A model generated the notes under the pieces. That model did not search any database, was not told where the DNA came from, and was given only the letters and a program-made list of their open reading frames with translations. A program made the translations under genes and the position numbers. From Streptomyces sp. DG1A-41 (GTDB taxonomy: Bacteria; Actinomycetota; Actinomycetes; Streptomycetales; Streptomycetaceae), in NCBI RefSeq assembly GCF_037055355.1, contig NZ_CP146350.1, forward strand, positions 2,441,001 to 2,505,000: 64,000 nt of DNA, in the 5' to 3' direction. This document shows, in pieces, positions 6,660 through 16,131 of the stretch; position 1 is the stretch's first letter, and each line of letters opens with the position of its first letter.

Positions 6660-8603
6660 ATGAGATCCAACCGCGCCAAGGTGCGCGCCGGGCTGAGCAT
6701 GGCGGCGACACTGCCGATGCTCGCCGGCGCGCTGGCGCTCGGCATACCCGCGGCGCAGGCCGCCGACCACCCGCTCCGCGACCTGCTCGCCGGGACCAAG
6801 CCCGCGTGGGCCACGGCCAGGGCCGACAAGGGCGCAGCCTCCGACGGCGCCCGGATGTCGGCCCGGGTCTATCTCCGGGGTCGCGACGCGGCCGGCCTCG
6901 CCGCGTACGCCAAGGCCGTCTCCGACCCGACGTCGGCCTCGTACGGCCAGTACCTGACCGCCAAGCAGGCGCAGGCCCGCTTCGGCGCGACCAAGGCCCA
7001 GGTGGCGGCCGTGAAGTCTTGGCTGACGGCGGCCGGCCTGAAGGTCACGGGCGTCACGGCGCACTACGTCTCCGTCACCGGTGACGTGGCCGCGGCGGAG
7101 AAGGCGTTCGGCGCCCCGCTGCACAACTTCGCCAAGGGCTCCAGGACCTACCGCGCCCCGGCGAACACCGCATCCGTGCCGGCGAGCCTGGCCGACGCCG
7201 TGCTGACCGTCACCGGCCTGGACAACGCCCCGCACATGGTCACGCACGACGACCGGCTCCCGCCGCCGGACACCGTGTTCCGCAACGCCGGGCCGTTCTC
7301 CTCGTACTACGGCTCGAACACCGCGAGCACGCTGCCGGAGGCGTACGGCACGAAGATCCCGTACGTGATCAAGGGCTACACGGGCAAGCAGCTGCGGGCC
7401 GCCTACGGCGCGGGCGCCCGCACCGGCAAGGGCGTCCGGGTCGCCATCACGGACGCGTACGCCTCGCCGACGATCGCCTACGACGCGGGCACCTACGCCG
7501 GCAAGCACGGCGACGCGGCCTGGAAGACCGGCCAGCTGCACCAGGTGCTGCCCAAGAAGTACACGGACACCAAGGGGTGCTCGGCCTCCGGCTGGTACGG
7601 CGAGGAGACCCTGGACGTCGAGGCAGTGCACGCGGTCGCGCCGGCCGCGGACGTCACCTATGTGGGTGCCGCCTCCTGCAACGACAGCGACCTGCTCGAC
7701 GCGCTCGGCAAGGTCGTCGACCACCACCTGGCCGACATCGTCTCCAACTCGTGGGGCGAGGTCGAGGCGGCGCAGACGCCCGACCTCGCGGCGGCCTACG
7801 ACCAGGTCTTCCAGCTGGGCGCGGTCGAGGGCATCGGCTTCTACTTCTCCTCCGGCGACGACGGCGACGAGGTCGCCGCCTCCGGGACGAAGCAGGTCGA
7901 CTCCCCGGCCGACTCGGCGTGGGTCACCGCCGTCGGCGGCACCTCGCTCGCCGTCGGCAAGGACAACACGTACCTGTGGGAGACCGGCTGGGGCACCGAC
8001 AAGGCGACCCTGTCGGCCGACGGCAAGAGCTGGACGGACTTCCCCGGCGCCTTCACCTCCGGCGCGGGCGGCGGCACCAGCAGGACCGTGGCGGAGCCCT
8101 CGTACCAGAAGGGCGTCGTGCCGGGCGCGCTGGCGAAGACCGACAGCGCGGACGGCAACCGCGTCGTCCCGGACATCGCGGCGATCGCCGACCCGAACAC
8201 CGGATTCCTGGTCGGCCAGACGCAGACCCTGCCCGACGGCAAGACGCAGGCGTACAGCGAGTACCGCATCGGCGGCACCTCGCTCGCCGCGCCGACCATC
8301 GCGGCCATCCAGGCGCTGGCCCAGGAGGCCCGCGGCGGCACACCGATCGGCTTCGCCAACCCGGCGATCTACGCGAAGGCCGGCTCGAAGGCCTACCACG
8401 ACGTCACCGACAACCCGACGGGCTCCGGCCTGGCCGTGGCCCGCGTCGACTTCGTCAACGGCTACGACGCGACGGGCGGCCTGACGACGTCCGTACGCAG
8501 CCTGGGCAAGGACAGCTCGCTCCAGGCCGTGAAGGGCTACGACGACGTCACGGGCGTGGGCACGCCCGCGAACGGTTACGTCGAGTCGTACCGGCGGCGC
8601 TGA
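6660..8603 (+). CDS. Secreted sedolisin (S53) serine-carboxyl protease
   Basis: The 647-residue preproprotein has a signal peptide (core MAATLPMLAGALALGIPAAQ, cleavage after AQA), a pro-kumamolisin activation domain (about 35-190) and the peptidase domain. Catalytic elements are visible: Glu and Asp in WYGEETLDVEAVHA, the oxyanion Asp region in IVSNSWGEVEA, and Ser in GGTSLAAPTIAA. The C-terminal GYDDVTGVGTPANGY resembles the calcium site that closes the fold. These enzymes digest protein at acidic pH outside the cell. The ATG at 6660 follows AGGGGG closely; an upstream ATG at 6591 would bury the signal peptide. A strong terminator follows the gene. Confidence 0.92.
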   Translation: MRSNRAKVRAGLSMAATLPMLAGALALGIPAAQAADHPLRDLLAGTKPAWATARADKGAASDGARMSARVYLRGRDAAGLAAYAKAVSDPTSASYGQYLTAKQAQARFGATKAQVAAVKSWLTAAGLKVTGVTAHYVSVTGDVAAAEKAFGAPLHNFAKGSRTYRAPANTASVPASLADAVLTVTGLDNAPHMVTHDDRLPPPDTVFRNAGPFSSYYGSNTASTLPEAYGTKIPYVIKGYTGKQLRAAYGAGARTGKGVRVAITDAYASPTIAYDAGTYAGKHGDAAWKTGQLHQVLPKKYTDTKGCSASGWYGEETLDVEAVHAVAPAADVTYVGAASCNDSDLLDALGKVVDHHLADIVSNSWGEVEAAQTPDLAAAYDQVFQLGAVEGIGFYFSSGDDGDEVAASGTKQVDSPADSAWVTAVGGTSLAVGKDNTYLWETGWGTDKATLSADGKSWTDFPGAFTSGAGGGTSRTVAEPSYQKGVVPGALAKTDSADGNRVVPDIAAIADPNTGFLVGQTQTLPDGKTQAYSEYRIGGTSLAAPTIAAIQALAQEARGGTPIGFANPAIYAKAGSKAYHDVTDNPTGSGLAVARVDFVNGYDATGGLTTSVRSLGKDSSLQAVKGYDDVTGVGTPANGYVESYRRR

Positions 8604-8633
8604 CGTCCGCCGACTGACCTCCGCAAGGGGAAC

Positions 8634-8663
8634 GGGGTGGTGTGGGGTGACCCACACCACCCC
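8634..8663 (+). terminator. 13-bp perfect hairpin with GTGA tetraloop
   Basis: GGGGTGGTGTGGG (8634-8646) pairs exactly with 8651-8663 across a GTGA loop, a GNRA-type tetraloop in RNA. It separates the sedolisin gene from nadE and is likely a terminator despite only a weak T-rich tail. Confidence 0.8.
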
Positions 8664-8682
8664 ATTGCGTCGCTCTGACGAT

Positions 8683-8688
8683 TACACT
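8683..8688 (+). promoter_or_regulatory. Candidate -10 box TACACT for leaderless nadE transcript
   Basis: TACACT lies six bases before the GTG start, and no Shine-Dalgarno sequence is present between them. This geometry places the transcription start at or next to the start codon, as in leaderless mRNAs that are common in Streptomyces. No good -35 box was found. Confidence 0.45.
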
Positions 8689-8694
8689 GGGCCC

Positions 8695-10473
8695 GTGCCT
8701 CAACTACGTTTCGCCCTGAACCAGATCGACTCGAGCGTCGGCGACCTCGCCCAGAACGCCGAGTCGATCGTCCGCTGGACCCGGCACTCCGCCGAGCAGG
8801 GAGCGCATCTCGTGGCGTTTCCCGAGATGGCGCTGACCGGGTACCCCGTCGAGGACCTGGCCCTCAGGCCGTCCTTCGTGGAGGCCTCCCGGGCGGCGCT
8901 GCGGAGCCTCGCCGGCCGCCTGGCCGACGAGGGCTTCGGCGAGCTGCCGGTGGTCGTCGGCTACCTCGACCGCTGCGCGACCGCCCAGCCGAAGTACGGC
9001 CAGCCGGCCGGCGCGCCGCAGAACGCGGGCGCGGTGCTGTACGGCGGCGAGGTGGTCCTGAACTTCGCCAAGCACCACCTGCCGAACTACGGCGTCTTCG
9101 ACGAGTTCCGCTACTTCGTGCCCGGCGACAGCATGCCGGTCCTGCGCGTGCACGGCGTGGACGTCGCCCTGGCCATCTGCGAGGACCTCTGGCAGGACGG
9201 CGGCCGTGTCCCCGCGGCGCGTTCGGCGCAGGCGGGCCTGCTGCTCTCGATCAACGCCTCCCCCTACGAGCGCAACAAGGACGACACGCGCCTGGAGCTG
9301 GTCCGCAAGCGGGCCCAGGAGGCCGGCTGCACCACGGCGTACCTGGCCATGATCGGCGGCCAGGACGAGCTGGTGTTCGACGGTGACTCGATCGTCGTGG
9401 ACAAGAACGGCGAGGTCGTGGCGCGGGCGCCGCAGTTCGCCGAGGGCTGCGTCGTCCTGGACCTGGACCTGCCGGCGGCGTCGGCGGACGCGCCGACGGC
9501 CCGCGACGGAGTCGCCGACGGACAGCGTGTGGACGACGGCCTGCGCATCGACCGGGTGGTGCTGTCGGAGGAGCCGCTGCCACCGTACGAACCTGAGCTC
9601 ACGGGTGGCTACGCGGACCGCCTGGACGACGACGAGGAGGTCTACTCCGCGCTGGTCGTTGGCCTGCGGGCGTACGTCGCGAAGAACGGCTTCACATCCG
9701 TCCTGATCGGCCTGTCGGGCGGAATCGACTCCTCGCTGGTCGCGGCGATCGCCTGCGACGCGGTGGGCGCGCAGAACGTGTACGGCGTGTCGATGCCGTC
9801 GAAGTACTCCTCGGACCACTCGAAGGACGACGCGGCGGAACTGGCCCGCCGCACCGGCCTGAACTACCGCACGGTCGCCATCGAGCCGATGTTCGACGCC
9901 TACATGGGCGCGCTGGGCCTGACGGGCCTGGCCGAGGAGAACCTCCAGTCACGCCTGCGGGGCACGCTGCTCATGGCCATCTCCAACCAGGAGGGCCACA
10001 TCGTCCTGGCCCCCGGCAACAAGTCGGAACTGGCGGTCGGCTACTCCACGCTCTACGGCGACTCGGTCGGTGCGTACGGCCCCATCAAGGACGTGTACAA
10101 GACGTCGATCTTCCGCCTGGCCGAGTGGCGCAACCGGGCCGCCCGCGAGCGCGGCCAGACCCCGCCGATCCCCGAGAACTCCCTCACCAAGCCCCCGAGC
10201 GCGGAACTCCGCCCCGGCCAGGTCGACACGGACTCGCTCCCCGACTACCCGGTGCTGGACGCGATCCTCGACCTGTACGTCGACCAGGACCGGGGCGCCG
10301 ACGAGATCGTCGCGGCCGGTTACGACCGGGCACTGGTCGCCAAGACCCTGCGCATGGTCGACACGGCCGAGTACAAGCGACGGCAGTACCCGCCGGGCAC
10401 GAAGATCTCGGCGAAGGGCTTCGGCAAGGACCGGCGACTGCCGATCACGAACGGGTGGCGGGAGTCGGTCTGA
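8695..10473 (+). CDS. nadE: Glutamine-dependent NAD+ synthase
   Basis: The 592-residue enzyme amidates nicotinic acid adenine dinucleotide to NAD using ammonia from glutamine. The N-terminal nitrilase-type glutaminase domain shows its Glu-Lys-Cys triad in FPEMALTGYP, KHHLPNYG and ICEDLWQDGG. The C-terminal synthetase has the PP-loop GLSGGIDSSLVAAI and later APGNKSELAVGYSTLYGD. The GTG at 8695 (MPQLRFALNQID) is chosen over the longer frame from 8647, since the upstream part would overlap the terminator hairpin. It stands alone between a terminator and a convergent regulator gene. Essential cofactor biosynthesis. Confidence 0.95.
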   Translation: MPQLRFALNQIDSSVGDLAQNAESIVRWTRHSAEQGAHLVAFPEMALTGYPVEDLALRPSFVEASRAALRSLAGRLADEGFGELPVVVGYLDRCATAQPKYGQPAGAPQNAGAVLYGGEVVLNFAKHHLPNYGVFDEFRYFVPGDSMPVLRVHGVDVALAICEDLWQDGGRVPAARSAQAGLLLSINASPYERNKDDTRLELVRKRAQEAGCTTAYLAMIGGQDELVFDGDSIVVDKNGEVVARAPQFAEGCVVLDLDLPAASADAPTARDGVADGQRVDDGLRIDRVVLSEEPLPPYEPELTGGYADRLDDDEEVYSALVVGLRAYVAKNGFTSVLIGLSGGIDSSLVAAIACDAVGAQNVYGVSMPSKYSSDHSKDDAAELARRTGLNYRTVAIEPMFDAYMGALGLTGLAEENLQSRLRGTLLMAISNQEGHIVLAPGNKSELAVGYSTLYGDSVGAYGPIKDVYKTSIFRLAEWRNRAARERGQTPPIPENSLTKPPSAELRPGQVDTDSLPDYPVLDAILDLYVDQDRGADEIVAAGYDRALVAKTLRMVDTAEYKRRQYPPGTKISAKGFGKDRRLPITNGWRESV

Positions 10474-10498
10474 CAGCCTTTCGCGCCGCCCGCGTCGG

Positions 10499-11038
10499 TC
10501 AGGCAGCGCCCCGTCTCCGTGCCCGATAGGCCGCTGCCTTGACCCGGTTGCCGCACTCCTCCATCCCGCACCACGTGCGCCGCGCGCCCCGTGAGCGGTC
10601 GAGGTAGATGCGGGTGCAGTCGGGGCGGCCGCACTCCTTGAGACTGGCTTGGGGGTCGGCGAGCACGGCGATGCCGCTTCGGGCCAGTTGGGAGAGTGCC
10701 GCGGGGAGGTCTCCCGACCGGTGCAGCCCCGCGTCGCTGAGCCTGACCGTGCACACCGGCCCGGCGGCCGCGTCGTTGACGACGTCGAGGCTGCCCGGGT
10801 CGAAGCGGCGGTCGAGCAGGCGGTCGCGAGCCAGTCGGTAGATCGCCTCTCGCAAGGACAGTGCGGACTCGAAGGCCGCCTCGTCCGCCGTCACCCGGTC
10901 CGGAAGCCCCTCACATGCGGCCACCCACCGTTCGAGGTCCGCGGGCGCGGCCAGGAGGTCCACGGGGTCGTCCCGGCGTGACAGGACGGTGCCGGCGAGG
11001 TCGAGCGCCGCGTTGCCGCTCACGAAGGTGAAGTCCAC
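10499..11038 (-). CDS. CGNR zinc-finger (ABATE domain) regulator-like protein
   Basis: The 179-residue protein has an N-terminal ABATE region (MDFTFVSGNAALDLAGTVLS) and a C-terminal CGNR zinc finger with CGRPDCTRIYLDRS, then WCGMEECGNRVKAAAYR. The four Cys should hold one zinc ion. Such proteins are regarded as stress-related DNA-binding regulators, but few have been studied. It starts at a GTG and is divergent from the HAD gene, with four GGTGAC copies in the 87-bp gap, so it may control itself and that neighbour. Confidence 0.85.
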   Translation of the reverse strand: MDFTFVSGNAALDLAGTVLSRRDDPVDLLAAPADLERWVAACEGLPDRVTADEAAFESALSLREAIYRLARDRLLDRRFDPGSLDVVNDAAAGPVCTVRLSDAGLHRSGDLPAALSQLARSGIAVLADPQASLKECGRPDCTRIYLDRSRGARRTWCGMEECGNRVKAAAYRARRRGAA

Positions 11039-11053
11039 GTCACCATCTTGACC

Positions 11054-11098
11054 GGTGACGGGCCCGGTGACAACATCGTCACCCCCTCAGGTGGTGAC
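11054..11098. promoter_or_regulatory. Four GGTGAC hexamers between divergent CGNR and HAD genes
   Basis: GGTGAC occurs at 11054, 11066 and 11093 and its complement GTCACC at 11078. The copies at 11066 and 11078 form a perfect dyad with a 6-bp spacer. The set fills the intergenic region and would overlap both promoters. Candidate operator for the CGNR protein. Confidence 0.55.
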
Positions 11099-11125
11099 AG
11101 CAGGGGCACGAAGGCGGGAGGCCGC

Positions 11126-11827
11126 GTGACCGGAATCCGCGACATCGAGGTCGTCGTCTTCGACGTCCTCGGCACACTCGTCGACGAGCCCAGGGGGCTT
11201 CGAGCGGCGATCCGCGAAGCCGTACCCGCGTCCGACGAGGCGGCTGTCGACGACCTGCTCAGCCTGTGGCAACAGCACTGCGAGCTCGAACAGCGACGCA
11301 TCCAGCAAGGACTCCGCGCATACGTCAGCACCGAGACCATCGACGCGGAGGCCGCGCGGCTCGCGGCCGACCGGGCCGGGCTCTCCGACCCCGCGACCAT
11401 CGCACGGTTGGCCACAGCGGGGCGGCGGCTGCCGCCCTGGCCCGACTCCGTTGCCGGTCTCCAGCGGCTCGCGCAGTGGTTCCCCGTGGTCGGGCTCTCC
11501 AACGCCAGTCGCACGGCGCTGCTGCACCTCAACGCACACGCCGGGCTGCGCTGGCACCAGGCCCTGTCCGCCGAAGCCGCCCAGGCGTACAAGCCGGCGC
11601 CGGAGGTGTACCGGCTCGCGGTCGATGCCGCCGGATGTGCGCCGGAACGCGTCCTCATGGTGGCCGCCCACGCCTGGGACCTCCGTGGAGCGCAGGCGGT
11701 CGGCATGCGGACCGCCTACGTCGAGCGGCCGGTCGGGAATCCGCCGACGAGCGCCGATGTCTTCGACTGGGGGTTCGACGGACTCGACGAACTGGTCGGA
11801 ATGCTGACAGGTGGTCAGATAGCGTGA
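11126..11827 (+). CDS. HAD-superfamily hydrolase, haloacid dehalogenase type II
   Basis: The 233-residue protein has the four HAD motifs: FDVLGTLVDE (nucleophile Asp), GLSNASRTAL (motif II), KPAPEVYRLA (Lys of motif III) and MVAAHAWDLRGAQAVGMRTA (motif IV). The FDV[FL]GTL form is that of L-2-haloacid dehalogenases; the true substrate may be a phosphate ester. A GTG at 11126 is chosen because GGGAGG lies 4 bp upstream and the motif-I strand begins directly after it; a longer frame from 11048 would run through the operator-like repeats. A methyltransferase follows after 25 bp. Confidence 0.85.
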   Translation: MTGIRDIEVVVFDVLGTLVDEPRGLRAAIREAVPASDEAAVDDLLSLWQQHCELEQRRIQQGLRAYVSTETIDAEAARLAADRAGLSDPATIARLATAGRRLPPWPDSVAGLQRLAQWFPVVGLSNASRTALLHLNAHAGLRWHQALSAEAAQAYKPAPEVYRLAVDAAGCAPERVLMVAAHAWDLRGAQAVGMRTAYVERPVGNPPTSADVFDWGFDGLDELVGMLTGGQIA

Positions 11828-11852
11828 AGCCGACACTGACAGGGGGCTGACC

Positions 11853-12419
11853 ATGACAGAGCGTGGCGTTCCGGATCGCGTGGTGGTCGCGGAGCGGCTC
11901 GCCGCCGAGGCGGGGTTCGAGAAGAGCTGTATCCCCGAGGTGGGCAGGCTGCTCAGGCTGGCCGCTGCGTCCAAGCCCGGTGGGGTCGTCGCCGAGAGCG
12001 GCACCGGCTCGGGTGTGGGCACCGCCTGGCTGCACAGTGGTCTGGGGGCCGGTGCGCGTCTCGTCACGGTGGAGCGTGACGAGGAGCTGGCGCGGCGGGC
12101 GGCCGGTGTCTTCGCGGACGACGAGCGCGTCCGTGTGCTGACCGGTGACTGGCGGCTGCTCGAGGAGCACGCCCCGTTCGACGTCTTCTTCTGTGACGGC
12201 GGAGGCAAGCGGGACGCCCCCGGACGGGTCGTCGAACTGCTGGCGCCCGGCGGTCTTCTCGTCCTGGACGACTTCACCCCGTCGGCCGACTGGCCGCCCC
12301 GGTTCGAGGGTGAGGTGGACGAGCTCCGGCTCTTCTACCTCACCCACCCGAGCCTGGACGCCACCGAAGTCCTCACCACACCCTCCAGTTCGGCGGTCGT
12401 CGCGGCACGTCGCGTCTGA
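11853..12419 (+). CDS. O-methyltransferase-like SAM-dependent methyltransferase
   Basis: The 188-residue protein has a class I fold: VVAESGTGSGVGTAWL (motif I), LVTVERDEELARRA (acidic end of strand 2), FDVFFCDGGGKRD and LLAPGGLLVLDDF. This resembles small COMT-like enzymes. The acceptor is unknown. AGGGGG precedes the ATG. It lies 25 bp after the HAD gene on the same strand and may be cotranscribed with it; its 3' end converges on the broken oxidoreductase gene 12 bp away. Confidence 0.85.
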   Translation: MTERGVPDRVVVAERLAAEAGFEKSCIPEVGRLLRLAAASKPGGVVAESGTGSGVGTAWLHSGLGAGARLVTVERDEELARRAAGVFADDERVRVLTGDWRLLEEHAPFDVFFCDGGGKRDAPGRVVELLAPGGLLVLDDFTPSADWPPRFEGEVDELRLFYLTHPSLDATEVLTTPSSSAVVAARRV

Positions 12420-12431
12420 CCGCGCTGTGCG

Positions 12432-13355
12432 TCAGGGCACGGGTACGACGATCTCGCCGCGCGCGTGACCGGTGGCGCTCTCCTCGTGCGCCGCGGCGAT
12501 GTCCCGCAGCGGGAACACCTGGTGCACGGGGACGGTGAGGCGGCCTTCGTCGGCGAGGGACACGGCGTAGGGCAGTCCTGACCAGCCGGGCTTCCCCACC
12601 CCGGAGCGGGAGAACCGTACTCCGTGCCGGGCGGCGTCGAAGTCGGCGGTCGTCACCACGCGGTGCGGGTCTCCGGCGATGGTCACCAGCTCGGCGAGGG
12701 AGCCCTTGCCCGCCGCGTCCAGGACCACGTCGACGCCCTGGTGAGCAAGCGGGGCGAGGCGGCTGGCCAGGCCGGGGCCGTAGGTGACCGGTGTGAGGCC
12801 GAGTCCGTCGAGGAAGGTGTGGTTGCGTTCGCTCGCGGTGCCGATCACGGTCAGCCCGCGGGCCCTGGCCAGTTGCGCGGTCATCGTGCCGGCGCCGCCT
12901 GCCGCGCCCTCGATCAGGAGGGTCATGCCCTCGGTGGTCCCAGGGCGCCCAGCACACGGGTGGCCGTCTCGACGTTGCCCGCGGCACCGACCGCCGCCTC
13001 GAACGACCAGGCCCGGGCTTGCGGGCCCATGCCTCCAGCACCGCGTACTCAGCCGAGGCCCCGCCCAGCCGGGCCGGGGGACGGGGCCGAACACCGCGTC
13101 TCCCACGGCGGTGCCCGTCGCCCCATCGCCCACCTCGCCGACGACTCCGGCGGCGTCCATGCCGGGGATGTGGGAGGGGGAGCTCAGGGAGGCCTTCTCC
13201 TTCAGCATCCCCGAGCGCAGGTATTAGTCGGCGGGGGCGACGCCCGTGACACGCACCGAGATGCGGACCCGCCCCGGCCCGGCGTGGGGCTCCTCGGCCT
13301 CCTCCGCGAAGAGGGCCTCGGGACCGCCCGAGCGGTGGTAGCGCGCAGCCGGCAC
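12432..13355 (-). pseudogene. Zinc-type quinone oxidoreductase/NADPH dehydrogenase with several lesions
   Basis: Starting from a GTG at 13355 (GGAGG six bases upstream), the frame reads AARYHRSGGPEALFAEEAEE, then HAGPGRVRISVRVTGVAPAD and an in-frame TAA at about 13225. It continues in the same frame YLRSGMLKEKASLSSPSHIP, GMDAAGVVGEVGDG and AVGDAVFGPV. The frame then shifts at least three times to recover GGASAEYAVLEAWARKP, WSFEAAVGAAGNVETATRVL and TEGMTLLIEGAAGGAGTMTA. The last frame runs to the normal end. The family is medium-chain NADP-dependent quinone oxidoreductase. With a stop and at least three indels it cannot be functional unless the sequence is wrong; the indels lie in short G/C runs. 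Confidence 0.85.
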
Positions 13356-13543
13356 TGACAACCTCCGTGTGTCCGGGAGTGGTTGAGGGTAAATCTCCTG
13401 GAACCGGTGTCGTCTTCCCCGTGCGCCGAAGTGAGAGACCGACCCGCCGGGCCCTCTCGGCTGCCGTACGTACGAAGCGGCGGTCCGCCAGTTCACACCC
13501 GCGGACCGCCGCCCGAGTCACCGCGCCGGCACACCGGCCTCGG

Positions 13544-14761
13544 TCAGCGGCGCACCGCTTCCGCCTCCTGCGGGACATGGCTCGCCACGACCCGCTCGCG
13601 CCCACCGGCCGGCGCACTGCGCCGGTCCACCGCGTACGCCAGCGACGCCACGCCGAGGCCGAGCACGGCCAGGGCAGCGCCCGCCAGGGCCGGGGAGGTG
13701 ACGCCGAAGCCCGCGGCCAGCGCGAGGCCGCCGATCCAGGCACCGCCGGCGTTGGCCAGGTTGAAGGCGGCCTGGTTGGCGGAGGAGGCCAGGGACGGAG
13801 CCGACGCGGCCTTGTCCATGACCATCAGCTGGAGCGGGGAGCCGGTGGCGAAGGCCGCCATGCCGAGCAGGATCACGGCGACGGCGGCGGTGAGTTCCGT
13901 GCGCATCAGCAGCGGGAACAGCGCCAGCACCGCCACCAGAGCGCTCAGGCCGCCGAACAGGGTGCCCCGCAGGGAGTGGTCGGCCAGGCGGCCGCCCAGC
14001 AGGTTGCCGGCGGTCGCGCCGACGCCGAACAGGGCCAGCAGCAGGGTCACGCTGGCGTCGGCGTAACCGGCGGCGTCCGTGAGCATGGGCGTGATGTAGC
14101 TGTAGGCCGCGAAGAGGGCGCCGAAGCCAGCGACCGTCGTGCCGAGCGACAGCCAGACCGGGACGGAGCGCAGGGCGGCCAGTTCGCCGCGCAGGCTCTT
14201 CGCGGTGGCGTGCTCGTGGTCGTGCGGGATCAGGAACGCGAGCGCGGCGATCGCCGCCAGGCCGATGGCGCTGACGCCGAGGAAGGTCGCCCGCCAGCCG
14301 AGCTGCTGGCCCATGAGGGTCGCGACGGGCACCCCCACGACGTTCGCGACCGTCAGGCCGAGGAACATCAGGGAGACCGAGCGCGCCTTGCGTTCGGGGG
14401 CGACCATGTTCGTCGCGACGACGGCGCCGACGCCGAAGAAGGCACCGTGCGGCAGACCGCTCAGGAAGCGGGCCGCCAACAGCCAGCCGTTGTCGGGCGC
14501 GAGGGCCGACAGCGCGTTGCCCGCGACGAACAGCCCCATCAGCCCGATCAGGACGGTGCGGCGGGACATCCGGGCGGTGACCGCGGCCAGCAGCGGGGCG
14601 CCGATGACGACGCCCAGCGCGTACGCCGACACCAGATGGCCGGCGCTGGGTATGGAGATGTTCAGGTCGTCCGCGACATCGGGCAGCAGCCCCATCATCA
14701 CGAACTCGGTCGTACCGATGCCGAAGGCGCCCACGGCGAGGGCGAGCAGGGCCAGGGGCAT
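13544..14761 (-). CDS. MFS efflux transporter (AraJ/CynX-like, 12 TM)
   Basis: The protein (about 405 residues from ATG 14761) has twelve hydrophobic segments. Drug/H+ antiporter signatures include FGIGTTEFVMMGLLPDVADD in helix 1, RMSRRTVLIGLMGLF (motif A) and RFLSGLPHGAFFGVGAV (motif C region). It most resembles AraJ/chloramphenicol-resistance type exporters; the substrate is unknown. The longer frame from a TTG at 14815 is rejected because AAAGG precedes the internal ATG and MPLALLALAVGAFG is the expected first helix. The 5' leader contains two ACTTCGT copies in direct order. Confidence 0.85.
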   Translation of the reverse strand: MPLALLALAVGAFGIGTTEFVMMGLLPDVADDLNISIPSAGHLVSAYALGVVIGAPLLAAVTARMSRRTVLIGLMGLFVAGNALSALAPDNGWLLAARFLSGLPHGAFFGVGAVVATNMVAPERKARSVSLMFLGLTVANVVGVPVATLMGQQLGWRATFLGVSAIGLAAIAALAFLIPHDHEHATAKSLRGELAALRSVPVWLSLGTTVAGFGALFAAYSYITPMLTDAAGYADASVTLLLALFGVGATAGNLLGGRLADHSLRGTLFGGLSALVAVLALFPLLMRTELTAAVAVILLGMAAFATGSPLQLMVMDKAASAPSLASSANQAAFNLANAGGAWIGGLALAAGFGVTSPALAGAALAVLGLGVASLAYAVDRRSAPAGGRERVVASHVPQEAEAVRR

Positions 14762-14917
14762 GAGGAGCCTTTCGAGACTTACGGGAGTTCGTACTTCGTG
14801 ACTTCGTATGTTCAAGTACGGAACAAAGTCTCTCAGGCCGACTATTCCGCGAGGTCTCCGAGAAGTGAAGCCGCGGTTGCCGACGTCTGCCCAATAGGCG
14901 CTGAGCTGCGGTTTTCC

Positions 14918-15955
14918 TCAGCCACTTGTGGTGACACTCACACGGGCCGCGACGGGCAGATGGTCGCTGCCCGTCTGCGGGAGGGTCCACGAGCTCTTCG
15001 GCTCCAGGCCCCTGACCATGATCTGGTCGATGCGCGCCATCGGGAACGACGCCGGCCAGCTGAACCCGGGGCCGTTGCCGGCGGCGCCCTGCGTGGAGCG
15101 CATCTGGGAGGTGACGGCGTTGAGCGCGCGGTCGTTCATCGTGCCGTTCAGGTCGCCGAGCAGTACGACGTCCTTCAGCGGCTCGTCGGCGATGGCCTCG
15201 CCCAGCGCGTCGGCGCTCTTGTCGCGCTGCCGGGCGGTGAACCCGGCCTCCATCTTCACGCGCACGGACGGCAGATGGGCGACGTACACCGCGACCTGCC
15301 CGTCCGGGGCGGTCACGGTGGCGCGCATCGCCCGCGTCCAGCCCAGCTTGATGTCGACGGACCGCACGCCGGTCAGCGGGTACTTGCTCCACAGCCCGAC
15401 GGTGCCCTCCACCGAGTGGTACGGGTACGTCGAGGCCAGCGCCCGCTCGTACGTCGGGACCGCGGCCGCCGTCAGCTCCTCCAGGGCCAGCACGTCCGCG
15501 CCGGAGGCGGCCACGTCACGGGCGGTGCCGGCCGGGTCGGGGTTGCCCGCGTTGACGTTGTGCGTGGCCACGGTGAGGTCACCGCCGGTGGCGGTCTTGT
15601 CGCTGAGCTGGCCGCCGAAGAGGTTCAGCCAGACCATCGCCGGCAGCACCACCGCGATCAGGGCGGTCGCTGACTTGCGGACCACGGCGAGGAGGAGCAG
15701 CACCGGGATGAGGAGACCGAGCCAGGGCAGGAACGTCTCGACGAGGCTGCCCAGGTTGCCGATCGTGTTCGGGATGCGCGAGTGCAGCACCATGACCACG
15801 GCCAGCAGCACCGCGCACATGGCCACGACCGTCCCGCGCCGCCAGATCCGCCGGTCGCCGAGCAGCCGGCCGAACAGGCGCCGAAGCCGGTTTCCCCGGG
15901 GCTCGTGCCCCGAGCCGCCGTTGTCCGTCTCCGTCATGTACGCCTGCTGCGCCAT
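14918..15955 (-). CDS. Membrane-anchored endonuclease/exonuclease/phosphatase family protein
   Basis: The 345-residue protein has three N-terminal membrane helices (VVAMCAVLLAVVMVLHS, FLPWLGLLIPVLLLLAVV and ALIAVVLPAMVWLNLF) and an outer EEP domain from about 125. Catalytic motifs are THNVNAGN, LALEELT, YVAHLPSVR, LLGDLNGTMND and GSDHLPV, the set for metal-dependent phosphodiester or phosphomonoester hydrolysis. The exact substrate (nucleic acid, lipid phosphate or sphingomyelin) cannot be told from sequence. ATG 15955 and ATG 15937 are both possible starts. Confidence 0.85.
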   Translation of the reverse strand: MAQQAYMTETDNGGSGHEPRGNRLRRLFGRLLGDRRIWRRGTVVAMCAVLLAVVMVLHSRIPNTIGNLGSLVETFLPWLGLLIPVLLLLAVVRKSATALIAVVLPAMVWLNLFGGQLSDKTATGGDLTVATHNVNAGNPDPAGTARDVAASGADVLALEELTAAAVPTYERALASTYPYHSVEGTVGLWSKYPLTGVRSVDIKLGWTRAMRATVTAPDGQVAVYVAHLPSVRVKMEAGFTARQRDKSADALGEAIADEPLKDVVLLGDLNGTMNDRALNAVTSQMRSTQGAAGNGPGFSWPASFPMARIDQIMVRGLEPKSSWTLPQTGSDHLPVAARVSVTTSG

Positions 15956-16131
15956 ACCGTCGCCTCACTGCCTGCCGTGCACACCATCGCCCCCGTGTCT
16001 ACGACCCTAGGGGATGATCCGTTCCGTTCCCGCCGTCCCTCGACGGCCGTACGGGGGCGAGGACGTTCGAGCCCGCGGGGCGGGTTCCGATCAGGCCCGG
16101 AGTAAGCGCCGTCTGTGACAGAACGCGCACA

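Noticed and set aside
13367..15673. 768-codon open frame opposite the MFS and EEP genes
   Set aside because: Antisense shadow of conserved genes with repetitive Gln/Gly/Arg sequence.
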